The notes under the pieces: model-generated
The model's input: only the letters and a program-made list of their open reading frames with translations
Told to the model about the DNA's origin: nothing
The model's database searches: none
DNA from: Lysobacter sp. cf310
GTDB taxonomy: Bacteria > Pseudomonadota > Gammaproteobacteria > Xanthomonadales > Xanthomonadaceae
Assembly (NCBI RefSeq): GCF_900114355.1
Contig: NZ_FOSS01000003.1
Span: 26,309-90,308 of the forward strand
Direction: 5' to 3'
Length of the DNA: 64,000 nucleotides
Made by a program: the position numbers and the translations under genes
In this document: in pieces, positions 1 through 10,852 of the stretch
Position numbering within the stretch: the first letter of the stretch is position 1
How the letters are laid out: the number at the start of each line of letters is the position of its first letter

Positions 1-257
1 GGGGCGCCCGCCCCCTTTTGCAAAGGGGGCGATGGAGTGAGAGCGGCTGGGGCTCACCACCGAATGCCTGCTGGGCTGCGACAGCCACAGTCATCGTAGC
101 GCCGAGTAGCGCCCGCCCATCCGTTCCCCCCTTTGAAAAAGGGGGGCTAGGGGGGATTTGCTTTTGCTTGCGCACAGCCAAAGCAAATCCCCTGCCGCGA
201 GTGAAGAATCCACATCGATTCGCAAGGGGCGCCCGCCCCCTTTTGCAAAGGGGGCGA
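1..257. repeat. Repeat cluster: 32-bp direct repeat and nested hairpins
   Basis: The same 32 bases occur at 1-32 and 226-257. Each copy carries a C-run/TTTTGCAAA/G-run hairpin. Between them, 126-146 forms a 9-bp hairpin (six C and TTT pairing with AAA and six G, 3-nt loop), and 152-164 pairs perfectly with 180-192 (13 bp, starting GGGGATTTGC). No gene is evident in 1-338. The shape resembles the intergenic REP-like elements common in Xanthomonadaceae; that family assignment is inferred. Confidence 0.75.
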
Positions 258-258
258 C

Positions 259-314
259 GGAGAGGGATCGATGGAGAGGGGGCGATGGAGAGGGGGCGAT
301 GGAGAGGGATCGAT
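259..314. repeat. Four tandem 14-bp repeats
   Basis: Four consecutive 14-bp units (GGAGAGGGATCGAT or GGAGAGGGGGCGAT) run at 259-272, 273-286, 287-300 and 301-314, followed by a partial fifth unit (GGAGA). Units 1 and 4 are identical, as are 2 and 3. The array abuts the 3' end of the VOC gene and looks like a minisatellite that expanded from the edge of the neighbouring repeat. Confidence 0.85.
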
Positions 315-338
315 GGAGAAGCCGGCGACAAGGCGTCG

Positions 339-749
339 TCAGCTTGCGATCTCGTCGTAGCCGCGTCCCAGGAATTGCAGCAGGCACCAACCGTGCCCGA
401 ACGGGTCGGCCAGTTGCACGATGCGGCCCCAGTTGGCCTCGCGCACCGCGCCTTCCTGGATCGCGCCGGCGGCGAGCGCGCGCGTCAGGGCCGCGTCCAG
501 GTCCTCGACCACGACATCCACGTGCGCGGGCGTCCAGTGGCGCGCATAGTCGCGCACCGAGCCGCCGGCGACGACGCTACCCGCGGGCTTTTGCAGCAGA
601 TAGATCGGCACCTGCGCGCCGTCCAGTTCGAGCACGCTGTCGCCGAGCCGGCGCGCGGGGCGAAGGCCGAAGGCGGCGATGTAGAAGGTTTCCGCCGCCC
701 CCAGATCGGGGACGTCGAGATTGAGCAGCAAACGCATCGTCGTTGTCAT
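339..749 (-). CDS. VOC (glyoxalase/bleomycin-resistance fold) family protein
   Basis: A 136-residue protein with the vicinal-oxygen-chelate pattern. It opens with an LNLDVPDLGAAETFY strand-helix, where the family places a short beta strand and helix, and has a second half beginning near HVDVVVEDLDAAL and ending in the typical NWGRIVQLADPFGHGWCLLQ block. VOC proteins include lyases, dioxygenases and binding proteins, so no substrate can be named. It is last in a minus-strand run behind purB and a DUF695-like gene. Length and motifs are complete. Confidence 0.8.
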   Translation of the reverse strand: MTTTMRLLLNLDVPDLGAAETFYIAAFGLRPARRLGDSVLELDGAQVPIYLLQKPAGSVVAGGSVRDYARHWTPAHVDVVVEDLDAALTRALAAGAIQEGAVREANWGRIVQLADPFGHGWCLLQFLGRGYDEIAS

Positions 750-797
750 GGCGTGGCCTCACTCGGCGTGAGCGGCCGGCTACGAGGCGAGCCCGCT

Positions 798-1226
798 TCA
801 GCGCAGCCCTATCGCGGCCGCGAAGGAACGATAGAACTCGCCATCCGGATCGCTCTCGCGATCGATCTCGATCGGGTAGGGCGTGGCTTCCTGCGGCATC
901 GCATTGAGCACGCCGATGAAGGCTTCGACGTCGCGGGTGTGGAACACGTACTCGCGGTGATCGGGCTCGGTGAACACGATCGCCAGCAGGCTGTGGCCGG
1001 CCGCTTCGATGCGCTCGCATACGCGGTCCTCGAAGCGCTGCATGGCTTCGAGTTCGTCCGGCGAGGCGGTATCGACGCTGCGGTCGTCCTGGTAGGCCCA
1101 GATCAGGTTCAGGCGTTCCGGGTAGGCGCGGAAATCGAAACCGCGCTCGAAACGCTTGAGCCGCATCAGCGACAGGCCGTCGTCGGCGCGGTGTTCGGCC
1201 AGGGTCCAGCCGCGATTGTCTTCCAT
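798..1226 (-). CDS. DUF695-like hypothetical protein
   Basis: A 142-residue soluble protein that starts MEDNRGWTLAEHRADDG, 17 bases after the purB stop. The stretch LNLIWAYQD, the acidic helix MQRFEDRVCERIEAAG, the central VFTEPDHREYVFHT and the C-terminal DPDGEFYRSF match the layout I associate with DUF695, a family of unknown function. The same reading frame stays open upstream across purB on the same strand, but that is GC-rich shadow frame. The ATG at 1226 gives the expected family length. Confidence 0.7.
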   Translation of the reverse strand: MEDNRGWTLAEHRADDGLSLMRLKRFERGFDFRAYPERLNLIWAYQDDRSVDTASPDELEAMQRFEDRVCERIEAAGHSLLAIVFTEPDHREYVFHTRDVEAFIGVLNAMPQEATPYPIEIDRESDPDGEFYRSFAAAIGLR

Positions 1227-1243
1227 GGCGCGTGCCCTCGCTG

Positions 1244-2815
<1,572 letters not shown>

Positions 2816-2896
2816 TCATCGACGTGGCCCGCACGCGCGCCCGCCCGGCGCGCGCGCCGCCACGCTCTCAAACCCCACGACGCAATGGAGTTGGCA

Positions 2897-4378
<1,482 letters not shown>

Positions 4379-4390
4379 TTCCGCGCGCGG

Positions 4391-5641
4391 CTAGGGCCGC
4401 GGCAAGGGCGCGCAGGCCGGATGCGGCTGCGCGCGCGCGGCCGGTTCGCGCCACTCCGGGTGGTCGTAGGGGATGTAGCCGTTCCAGAACCAGGGCAGGC
4501 AGGTCGGCCCCAGGGTGGCGTCGGCGAGGTATTTGAACAGGCCTTCGGCGTTGGAGCTGTTGCTCAGGATCACCATGCAGCGGCGGCCGTCGGCCACGCA
4601 CAGGGCGAGGTTGTTGGTGCCGTCGTCGTGGCCGCCCTTGGCCCAGGCCTGGCCCTGCGGCTCGCGATAGGTGAGCCAGCCCAGGGCGGCGGACAACGCG
4701 ATGCCGCGGTTGTCCTGGGTCGCATCCGTCAACAAGGTCGGGAACTGCTGCACCGAATCGATCGCGATCTGCGGGCGCAGCAGTTCGGCCTTGCTGGCCG
4801 CGCTCAGCCCCTCGCCACGGGCCAGCCCGGCCAGGAAGGCGGCCTGGTCGGCGATGCTGGTGTCCATCGATCCGGCTGCGCGCACGGCGCCGCGTTTCTT
4901 ATGGCCCAGCGGTTTGTTCTGCGGGTCGTAGCCGATCGCCAGATTGGCTGCGAAATCCTCGCGCCACACCAGGCTGGTGCGTGTCATGCCGAAGCGGTCG
5001 TAGACCTGGCGCTGCATCAGTTCGGCGACGTCGATGCCCAGGCCGACCTCGATCACGAACTGCATCAGGTTGATGCCTTCGCCGGAGTAGGCGTAGCGCG
5101 TGCCCGGTTCGAAGTGGAACCGCAGCTTGCCGTTGGGGTCGTAACCGCCTTCCGGGGTGAAGAAGCGGAAATTCGCGAAGCCCGGGGTATGCGACAGCAG
5201 CATGCGCGGGGTCAGCTTGCGCCAACGCTCGTCGCCGGCCAGGTCGGCGTACTTCTCGTATTCGGGCAGCGGCTTGGGCAGGTACTGCGCGATCGGGCGG
5301 TCCAGATCGAGCCGGCCCGACTCGACCAGCGACATCACCGCGTAGGCGAACTGGCCTTTGGTGATCGAGGCGCCGTACATGACGGTGTCGGTGGTCAGCG
5401 GCAGCCGCTGCTCGAGATCGCGCGCACCGTAGGCCTTCAGATGCACGACGCGGCCGTCTTCGATCACCGCCAGCGCCAGGCCGGGCACATGCGCGGCCTG
5501 CATCAGGCGTTCGACTTCGCGGTCCAGCGCCGCGCCGCGCAGGGGCGCGGGCTCGCGCACGGCCTGACCGGCGCAGCCGGCGAGCAGCAGGATCGCGAAA
5601 CAAGCGGGCAGCAAGCGGGCGAACGGGCGACGTGCGGGCAT
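4391..5641 (-). CDS. Serine hydrolase lipoprotein, beta-lactamase/PBP4 fold
   Basis: A 416-residue secreted enzyme. A lipoprotein signal with lipobox LLAGC (Cys23) predicts membrane anchoring. The beta-lactamase-like domain follows, with the SxxK nucleophile motif GASITKGQFA (Ser92, Lys95) and a Tyr motif in YAYSGEGINLMQF. Such proteins include esterases, D-aminopeptidases and PBP-like enzymes. The usual YxN is YSG here, so true beta-lactamase activity should not be assumed. Its stop lies 12 bases from the convergent fumC stop. Confidence 0.85.
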   Translation of the reverse strand: MPARRPFARLLPACFAILLLAGCAGQAVREPAPLRGAALDREVERLMQAAHVPGLALAVIEDGRVVHLKAYGARDLEQRLPLTTDTVMYGASITKGQFAYAVMSLVESGRLDLDRPIAQYLPKPLPEYEKYADLAGDERWRKLTPRMLLSHTPGFANFRFFTPEGGYDPNGKLRFHFEPGTRYAYSGEGINLMQFVIEVGLGIDVAELMQRQVYDRFGMTRTSLVWREDFAANLAIGYDPQNKPLGHKKRGAVRAAGSMDTSIADQAAFLAGLARGEGLSAASKAELLRPQIAIDSVQQFPTLLTDATQDNRGIALSAALGWLTYREPQGQAWAKGGHDDGTNNLALCVADGRRCMVILSNSSNAEGLFKYLADATLGPTCLPWFWNGYIPYDHPEWREPAARAQPHPACAPLPRP

Positions 5642-5760
5642 GACGAGTCCTCCGATGGAGATTCGGACGGCGACCCGCGTGGCGGGCGTCAGGTGGGGTT
5701 TACATCAGGTCGAGCAGGTGCCCGTCGCAGCACCGGAGAAGCGACGGGCACCGCACTCGG

Positions 5761-6291
5761 TTAAGCGTTGCAGTCGGTCACGCTGCCCTGGTCGAGGGTG
5801 GCGAAGGGCTTGAACGCGGGCAGGCTTTCGACCAGCGCGTCCTGGGCGGCGCGCATTTCGACCACGCGCTTGCACAGGCGCTGCGCCTGCTGGGCGATGT
5901 TGTTGGCTTCGGCGTCCATCTTGTCGCCGACCGCGCCGGGGTCGCCCTTGACCATGCCCTCGATGGTTTCGCTGACGGCCTTGCCGGCGATCGCGGCGCC
6001 GGCCTTGCCGATCGCGATGCCGTCGTCGCGCACGCCCACCGCGTTGGTGTACAGGCGCTGGGCCTGGCTGCGCTGGGCCGGATTCAAGGCCACGGCCTTG
6101 CCGTCGATGCTCAGATCGCCTTGCTTGGTGATGACCGCGACTTCGCGTCCGCCGTGCAGGCTGATGCGGTCGTCGCCGAGTTCGATGTGCTTGAGGACGC
6201 TGTTGCCGACCGTCACCCGGTCGTGGCTGCCGCAGCCGACCAGGGCGACGGCGAGCAGGGTGCTGGCGAAAGCGGCGGTGGCGAGTTTCAT
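5761..6291 (-). CDS. Small lipoprotein, DUF2884/YggN-like
   Basis: A 176-residue protein with a lipobox (LLAVALVGC) followed by a periplasmic domain. The segment GDLSIDGKAVALNPAQRSQAQRLY and the Gly/Ala-rich helical part after it resemble the YggN/DUF2884 family, whose function is unknown. It sits 37 bases downstream of the GSGD-repeat protein on the same strand and is probably the last gene of the ytr group, since both products would be exported. The family call is by eye and moderately sure; exported lipoprotein is firm. Confidence 0.7.
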   Translation of the reverse strand: MKLATAAFASTLLAVALVGCGSHDRVTVGNSVLKHIELGDDRISLHGGREVAVITKQGDLSIDGKAVALNPAQRSQAQRLYTNAVGVRDDGIAIGKAGAAIAGKAVSETIEGMVKGDPGAVGDKMDAEANNIAQQAQRLCKRVVEMRAAQDALVESLPAFKPFATLDQGSVTDCNA

Positions 6292-6328
6292 GGCGGAGTC
6301 CTGAGGACGTAAGAGGTGGGGGACGCGA

Positions 6329-7096
6329 TCATTCGTCGTCGCGCGGCACGGCGACCGTGCCGGCGACGTCGCGGTGGTCGACCGAGCCGCTGCCGACCGA
6401 GCGCACGTGCAGGTTGCCGCGCACGCCGATGACGTCGATATCGCCGGAGCCGATCTCGTCGACGTCGACGTTGCCGCCGACCTCGCGCAACTCGACGTCG
6501 CCCGAACCGATATCGCCGACTTTGACGTTCTGGGCGATACGGCGCGCCGTGAGGTCGCCGGAACCGACCGAGACCACGTGCAGCGAGCCGATGTTGTCCA
6601 GCTCGATGTCGCCGGAGCCGACATCGGCGGTGACCTGGCCGCGCACGTTCTGGGCGCGCACGTCGCCGGAACCGACATCGGCGCTGAGCGCGGCCACGCC
6701 GTTGGCGCGCACGTCGCCGGAACCGACGTTGAGCTGGACCATCAGGTCGGCTGGCACCGTCGCCTCCAGGCGCAGATAGGCGTACTGGTTGCCGAGGCTG
6801 AGCCAGTTGCGTTGGTCGCGGCGGGCCACCACCACCAGCTTGTCGCCGACGCGGTGCTGGCTGAGGGTGAGTTCGGGGAGGTACTTGGCGTCGGAGGCGC
6901 AGGCGCGGCCGTGGACGGCGTGGTCGGTACCGGTGACCACGTTCAGATCGTGCTGGCCGATATCGAAGACCACCGCCTTGGCGCCGGCCAGGTCCAGCTT
7001 CAGATCGCGGGCCTGGGAATGCTGGCAGTGCGGCTCCTGCGCCATCGCCGCCAGCGGCAGCAGGGTTAGGGCGGCGAGCATGGACTTGCGCATCAC
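6329..7096 (-). CDS. Exported GSGD-repeat protein (DUF4097/GIN-type beta-solenoid)
   Basis: A 255-residue protein with a cleavable signal peptide (MMRKSMLAALTLLPLAAMAQ). After about 120 residues it consists of repeats about 19-21 residues long, each carrying GSGD (VGSGDVRA, VGSGDIEL, VGSGDLTA, IGSGDVEL, IGSGDIDV, VGSGSVDH). This is the stacked-strand pattern of DUF4097 and 'GIN' domains. No enzymatic residues are evident. It lies 148 bases downstream of the ABC permease, on the same strand, in a group headed by a GntR regulator. A cell-envelope role is inferred from export and context only. Confidence 0.8.
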   Translation of the reverse strand: MMRKSMLAALTLLPLAAMAQEPHCQHSQARDLKLDLAGAKAVVFDIGQHDLNVVTGTDHAVHGRACASDAKYLPELTLSQHRVGDKLVVVARRDQRNWLSLGNQYAYLRLEATVPADLMVQLNVGSGDVRANGVAALSADVGSGDVRAQNVRGQVTADVGSGDIELDNIGSLHVVSVGSGDLTARRIAQNVKVGDIGSGDVELREVGGNVDVDEIGSGDIDVIGVRGNLHVRSVGSGSVDHRDVAGTVAVPRDDE

Positions 7097-7244
7097 GTAC
7101 TCCTGTCGGGTCTGACCCGCCGCAGCGGCGGGCGTCGCGTACTCGGATGCAGTGGGGGCGATCAGGGTTGCAATCGGGTGTCGCCGAGGTGTCGCTTGGG
7201 GTGCGCCGGGCGGTGCCGCTGTGCGGTCCGCCCGGCGCCGTGGA

Positions 7245-8312
7245 TCAACCCTCGTCGCGCCAGCGGCGCAGACGGACCGAGGCGAAGATCATGGCTGCGC
7301 CGGCCGCCGCACCGATCCACAGCTGGGCGCTGCCCAGGACCGAGTACATGGTGCGCAGGTTGATCACTTCGTGGATCACCGAGGGGCCGTCGCCGTGGAT
7401 TTCGCCGATGTTGGCCGCGTCGATCCAGCCGCCGGGGAACACGCTGACCAGCGAGCGGGCCACCACGTTCTTCCAGAACCAGCCGCTTTCCAGGTTGAAC
7501 AGCTGCATCAGGTCGAACCAGGAGACGAAGATGCCGGCGAACAGCGGGATCATGATCGCCCACAGGAAGGGCTTGCTACGGGCCCAGGACGAGCAGAGCA
7601 TCAGCCAGCCGACGGTCGGCAGCGCCCACAGTGCGTAGATCGGGATGCCCGCCAGCATGTTCAGCGCGACCTTGAGCGGGCTGCCCGGACCCCACAGCAG
7701 GGTGATCGGATTGCCGCCGTGGATCAGCACCACCACGCTCAGGATCACCAGGAAGCCGAGCATGGTCGCCAGCGAGGCGGCCACCGCCAGGATCGGCGCG
7801 GTCAGGGTGGCGCTGGCGACCTTGGACAGCACGGTCTGACCGTCGGACACCGGCAGCGATTTCCAGAACAGCACGCTGCGGTCCTTGCGCTCGTCGTACA
7901 GGCTGCCCAGGCAGTAGAAGAACACCACGAAGGCCAACACGATCAGGGGCCAACTGCCGGCCATGAACAGCAGGCCGTCGACCGCGCCGCCGAGTTCGCG
8001 CACGTCTTCGCTGCTCAACTTCTCGGTCAGCTTGGACAGGTCCAGGCCGTTGAGCCGGAAGTTGCCGCCATCGGTGCTGATCATGGCGTTGTTGTTGGAG
8101 TCCATGACCCGGCGTGCGGCCAGTTCGCCGACGCCGATGCCCATGGTCGCCAGCAGCAGGAAGATCGCGCCGGCCAGCAGCGGGGCCCACAGGAAACCGC
8201 CGCGGTGTTCCCAGAACTCGCGCCGCAGCAACAGCCGGAAGGTGTGGGTGGGATGGACCGCGGCAACGGCGCGCGGGGCGGGGCGGTCGGCGTTGAGGTC
8301 GAGCGCGTTCAT
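7245..8312 (-). CDS. ABC-2 type transporter permease
   Basis: A 355-residue membrane protein starting MNALDLNADRP. A cytoplasmic leader (about 45 residues, ending LLLRREFWEHRGG) precedes the first membrane span, a long extracytoplasmic loop, then five more hydrophobic stretches. The conserved LYDERKDRSVLFWKSLPVS segment is typical of ABC-2 permeases. Its ATG overlaps the stop of the ATPase gene (ATGA), indicating translational coupling. It forms an exporter with that ATPase; the substrate cannot be told from sequence. Confidence 0.9.
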   Translation of the reverse strand: MNALDLNADRPAPRAVAAVHPTHTFRLLLRREFWEHRGGFLWAPLLAGAIFLLLATMGIGVGELAARRVMDSNNNAMISTDGGNFRLNGLDLSKLTEKLSSEDVRELGGAVDGLLFMAGSWPLIVLAFVVFFYCLGSLYDERKDRSVLFWKSLPVSDGQTVLSKVASATLTAPILAVAASLATMLGFLVILSVVVLIHGGNPITLLWGPGSPLKVALNMLAGIPIYALWALPTVGWLMLCSSWARSKPFLWAIMIPLFAGIFVSWFDLMQLFNLESGWFWKNVVARSLVSVFPGGWIDAANIGEIHGDGPSVIHEVINLRTMYSVLGSAQLWIGAAAGAAMIFASVRLRRWRDEG

Positions 8313-9193
8313 GCGTAGGTCCCCTTCATGGTGGCGACGAACAGATCGGCCAGGCCCGGCGTGCGGGTTTCGCCGAGCTCCGCCAGGCGTTCGTGCGGCG
8401 CGCCGTCGAACAGCATCACGGTCTTGCCGAACGGCAGTGCGCGTTCGTCCAGCGGCTTCAGGCTGCGCGCCTGTTCGAGCTTGTCGGCGTTGACCAGCAC
8501 TTCGACGAAACGCTCGCCCAGTACTTCCATATCGCTGTTGAGCACGACCTTGCCGTCGCGGATGAACATCACGTCGGTGAGGATGTGTTCGATCTCCTCG
8601 ACCTGGTGGGTGGTGACGATGATGGTCTTGTCCTCGTCGAAGTAGTCCTCCAGCAGGCGCTGGTAGAACTGCTTGCGGTAGAGGATGTCCAGGCCCAGGG
8701 TGGGCTCGTCCAGCACCAGCAGGCGGGCGTCGATCGCCATCACCAGGGCCAGGTGCAGCTGCACGATCATGCCCTTGGACAGTTCGCGCACGCGCAGGTT
8801 GGGCTTGAGCTGGGTGCCGGCCAGGAAGCGTTCGCACTTGGCGCGGTCGAAGCGCGGGTGCACGCCGGCGACGAACTCGATCGCCTCCTTGACCCGGATC
8901 CAGCGCGGCAGCACCGCCACGTCGGCGATGAAGCACACGTCGCGCATCAGCTCGTCGCGTTGGGTGCGCGGGTCGCGGCCCAGCACCTTGAGCTCGCCTT
9001 CGAACGGGATCAGGCCGAGGATGGCCTTGAGCGCGGTGGTCTTGCCGGCGCCGTTGGGGCCGATCAGGCCGACGATGCGTCCGGCCGGGATCTCGAAAGC
9101 GGTGTTGTCCAGCGCGACCTTGTTCTTATAGGCCTTGCGCAGACTGCGCGCGCTTACGACGTTGGCGACGCTGGCGAGGGAGTCGGCGTTCAT
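8309..9193 (-). CDS. ABC transporter ATP-binding protein
   Basis: A 294-residue ATPase. Walker A is GPNGAGKT (residues 45-52), the signature is a degenerate LSKGM near 138, Walker B is LLVLDEP (158-164), and an H-loop TTHQ follows. The C-terminal 70 residues are a non-catalytic extension. Its start overlaps the stop of the GntR regulator, and its stop overlaps the permease start. YtrB-like ATPases in this arrangement drive ABC-2 exporters that respond to cell-wall stress in other bacteria; that role is inferred here. Confidence 0.92.
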   Translation of the reverse strand: MNADSLASVANVVSARSLRKAYKNKVALDNTAFEIPAGRIVGLIGPNGAGKTTALKAILGLIPFEGELKVLGRDPRTQRDELMRDVCFIADVAVLPRWIRVKEAIEFVAGVHPRFDRAKCERFLAGTQLKPNLRVRELSKGMIVQLHLALVMAIDARLLVLDEPTLGLDILYRKQFYQRLLEDYFDEDKTIIVTTHQVEEIEHILTDVMFIRDGKVVLNSDMEVLGERFVEVLVNADKLEQARSLKPLDERALPFGKTVMLFDGAPHERLAELGETRTPGLADLFVATMKGTYA

Positions 9194-9561
9194 TGAGCAC
9201 CTGCCTTGTTGCCCGCGGACAGCAGCTCTTCCGTGCTCAGGCCCAACCGCAGGATGCGCTCCAGCACCAGCGGCCACTCCTCGCGCAGGAACCGCTCGCG
9301 CTCGTTCAGCAGCAGTTTTTTGGCGGCCTCTTCGGTGACGTACATGCCCAGTCCTCGGCGTTTTTCGACTAGTGCCTCGTCCGCCAGTTCTTGGTAGGCG
9401 CGCGAGACGGTGATGGGGTTGAGCTGATACTCGGCCGCCACCTGCCGCACGGAGGGCAGGGCGTCGCCGGGCTTGAGCACGCCGTCGAGCATCATGGCGA
9501 CGACGCGTTCCTTCAGCTGGCGATAGATGGGAGCGCCGTCGCTCCATTGGATAGCGGTCAT
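9190..9561 (-). CDS. GntR-family transcriptional regulator, YtrA subfamily
   Basis: A 123-residue repressor-type protein. Residues about 10-75 form the winged helix (PIYRQLKERVVAMMLDG, then PSVRQVAAEYQLNPITVSRAY). Only a short helical tail of about 45 residues follows, which is characteristic of the YtrA subfamily that lacks a large ligand domain. It starts 3 bases after the upstream small gene and overlaps the ATPase start. The palindrome overlapping the operon promoter (10003-10026) is the obvious target for autoregulation. Confidence 0.92.
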   Translation of the reverse strand: MTAIQWSDGAPIYRQLKERVVAMMLDGVLKPGDALPSVRQVAAEYQLNPITVSRAYQELADEALVEKRRGLGMYVTEEAAKKLLLNERERFLREEWPLVLERILRLGLSTEELLSAGNKAGAQ

Positions 9562-9564
9562 GGT

Positions 9565-9975
9565 TCAGCCCCGCGGTGCGAATGAGAAGTAAGGCATGAC
9601 TAAGGCCTGGCGATTGCGCCGCGTGGCCTTCCGGGCCTTGCGGTGCGGTACTGCGTCGTCGGCCGGCTCCGCGGCAGAGGCGTTTTCGAGCGCGTTCGCC
9701 AGAGCGACCGCGGTGGCGACCTCGGCGGTCAGGGCGGCGACGTCGGCCAGGTTCTCGACCTGCTGGGCGCGGGCCTCGATGCGCTGGGCCTGGGCCTCGG
9801 CGCGACGCACGATGGCGGCGGCGTCCAAGGGCAGGGGGGCGACGACGGCCGCGACCCGGGGCGGGGCGACGGAGGAGGCATCCGGCAGGGCCGGATTCGC
9901 CGCAACCAGGGCCAGCACCAAAGTGGCGCCGCTGACCAGGAGGGCTGAAATCGAATTATGGAGCTTGCTGTTCAT
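9565..9975 (-). CDS. Hypothetical exported/membrane-anchored protein heading the ytr operon
   Basis: A 136-residue protein from the ATG at 9975 (MNSKLHNSISALLV). It has one N-terminal hydrophobic segment (about residues 8-28), a Pro/Ala linker, an Ala/Glu-rich helical stretch (AAAIVRRAEAQAQRIEARAQQ) likely to be coiled coil, and a basic tail KARKATRRNRQ. I do not recognise the family. Its stop is 3 bases before the GntR start, so it is the first gene of that transcript. The frame extends upstream to 10068, but that start lies before the predicted promoter. Confidence 0.65.
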   Translation of the reverse strand: MNSKLHNSISALLVSGATLVLALVAANPALPDASSVAPPRVAAVVAPLPLDAAAIVRRAEAQAQRIEARAQQVENLADVAALTAEVATAVALANALENASAAEPADDAVPHRKARKATRRNRQALVMPYFSFAPRG

Positions 9976-10002
9976 GGCGAACGTCCTGCTCGTTGGTAGA
10001 CC

Positions 10003-10026
10003 GGTGTTGTATGCAACTATAACACC
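10003..10026. promoter_or_regulatory. Candidate YtrA operator, GGTG-N16-CACC palindrome
   Basis: The 24 bases read GGTGTTgTA-N6-TAtAACACC: eight of the outer nine base pairs are symmetric, and GGTG and CACC are separated by exactly 16 bases. It overlaps the -10 box and expected start of the minus-strand ytr promoter. From memory, a GGTG-N16-CACC motif has been described for YtrA of Xanthomonas, which fits closely. Binding here is inferred. Confidence 0.75.
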
Positions 10027-10043
10027 AAAACACGCCCGGTCAA
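10016..10043 (-). promoter_or_regulatory. Sigma-70-type promoter of the ytr operon
   Basis: On the minus strand TTGACC (10043-10038) is followed after 16 bases by TATAGT (10021-10016), each differing from consensus at one base. It points at the small membrane protein starting at 9975, and transcription should begin near 10009. The palindrome covers the -10 element, so a bound repressor would block polymerase. Confidence 0.7.
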
Positions 10044-10111
10044 GTCCGGCGTACCCAACTGAAGTCATACTTGGCTCACCGGCCCTCCGGCCCCCCGTTC
10101 AGAGCCTCGCC

Positions 10112-10699
10112 ATGCCTGCCACCGCCTCCCGCCTCCGCCGTACGGCCGCCACGGCCGCCGTTTCCCTGCTCCTGGTCGCCGGCCTGGCCTCGGCCGCCGG
10201 CGGCCTGCTGGACCGCAGCTTCCGCCCGCTGGCGGGCAAGCAGGCGGTCAACCTGCGCAGCCAGTACGGCGGCGAGGTGCTGCTGGTGGTCAATACCGCG
10301 AGCAAATGCGGCTTCACCCCGCAATTCGAGGCTCTGGAAGGCCTGCACACCAAGTACAAGGGCAAGGGTTTCGCCGTGCTCGGCTTCCCCTCGGGCGACT
10401 TCAAGGCCCAGGAATTCGAGGACGAGAAGCAGATCCAGGAGTTCTGCACGCTCACCTACGGGGTCAAGTTCCCGATGTTCGAGAAGGTGCACGTGGTCGG
10501 CGAGCAGGCCACGCCGCTGTACCAGGACCTGGCGCGCAGCGCCGGCGAGGCGCCGAAATGGAACTTCCACAAGTACCTGATCGGCCGCGACGGCAAGCTG
10601 ATCGCCAGCTACGGCAGCAAGATCAAGCCCGACGATCCGACCGTGGTGGCCGCGATCGAGGCCGCCTTGAAGGCGCCGCGCCCCAAGAAGGCCGGTTGA
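10112..10699 (+). CDS. Glutathione peroxidase family protein, exported
   Basis: A 195-residue thiol peroxidase of the GPx fold. An N-terminal hydrophobic segment (residues 12-29, ending ASAAG) predicts export. The catalytic Cys66 lies in NTASKCGFTPQ, Trp150 and Asn151 in KWNFHKYLIG, and a second Cys112 in EFCTLTYGVKFP could act as resolving cysteine. The usual FPxNQF motif reads FPSGDF, so the catalytic-tetrad Gln is replaced by Asp. Bacterial Cys-GPx enzymes generally use thioredoxin to reduce peroxides. The ATG at 10112 gives a clean signal peptide. Confidence 0.88.
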   Translation: MPATASRLRRTAATAAVSLLLVAGLASAAGGLLDRSFRPLAGKQAVNLRSQYGGEVLLVVNTASKCGFTPQFEALEGLHTKYKGKGFAVLGFPSGDFKAQEFEDEKQIQEFCTLTYGVKFPMFEKVHVVGEQATPLYQDLARSAGEAPKWNFHKYLIGRDGKLIASYGSKIKPDDPTVVAAIEAALKAPRPKKAG

Positions 10700-10713
10700 G
10701 TCCTGGCGACGCC

Positions 10714-10745
10714 CGCCGGCGCGCGGACCGCGCCGGCGCAATTTT
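10714..10745 (+). terminator. Rho-independent-like terminator after the peroxidase gene
   Basis: A perfect 10-bp stem (10714-10723 with 10729-10738) has a 5-base loop and is followed by CAATTTTC. It lies 15 bases after the peroxidase stop and before the FKBP gene, so it plausibly ends that transcript. The T-run is short. Confidence 0.6.
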
Positions 10746-10852
10746 CGTGAATTTCGGCGCGATTGCCGATAGCCGCGCAGCCCGCGACAATGTCGGGCTT
10801 GCGCCAGCATCCGCAGCGTCAATCATTCCCAATACCAAGGAGTAGGGACCCG

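Noticed and set aside
259-314. Short tandem repeats as a CRISPR array
   Set aside because: Units are 14 bp with no spacers and there are no cas genes in the window.
4391-5641. Serine hydrolase as an antibiotic-resistance beta-lactamase
   Set aside because: It has SxxK but lacks a clear YxN and KTG set and has lipoprotein features typical of esterase or peptidase-type relatives.
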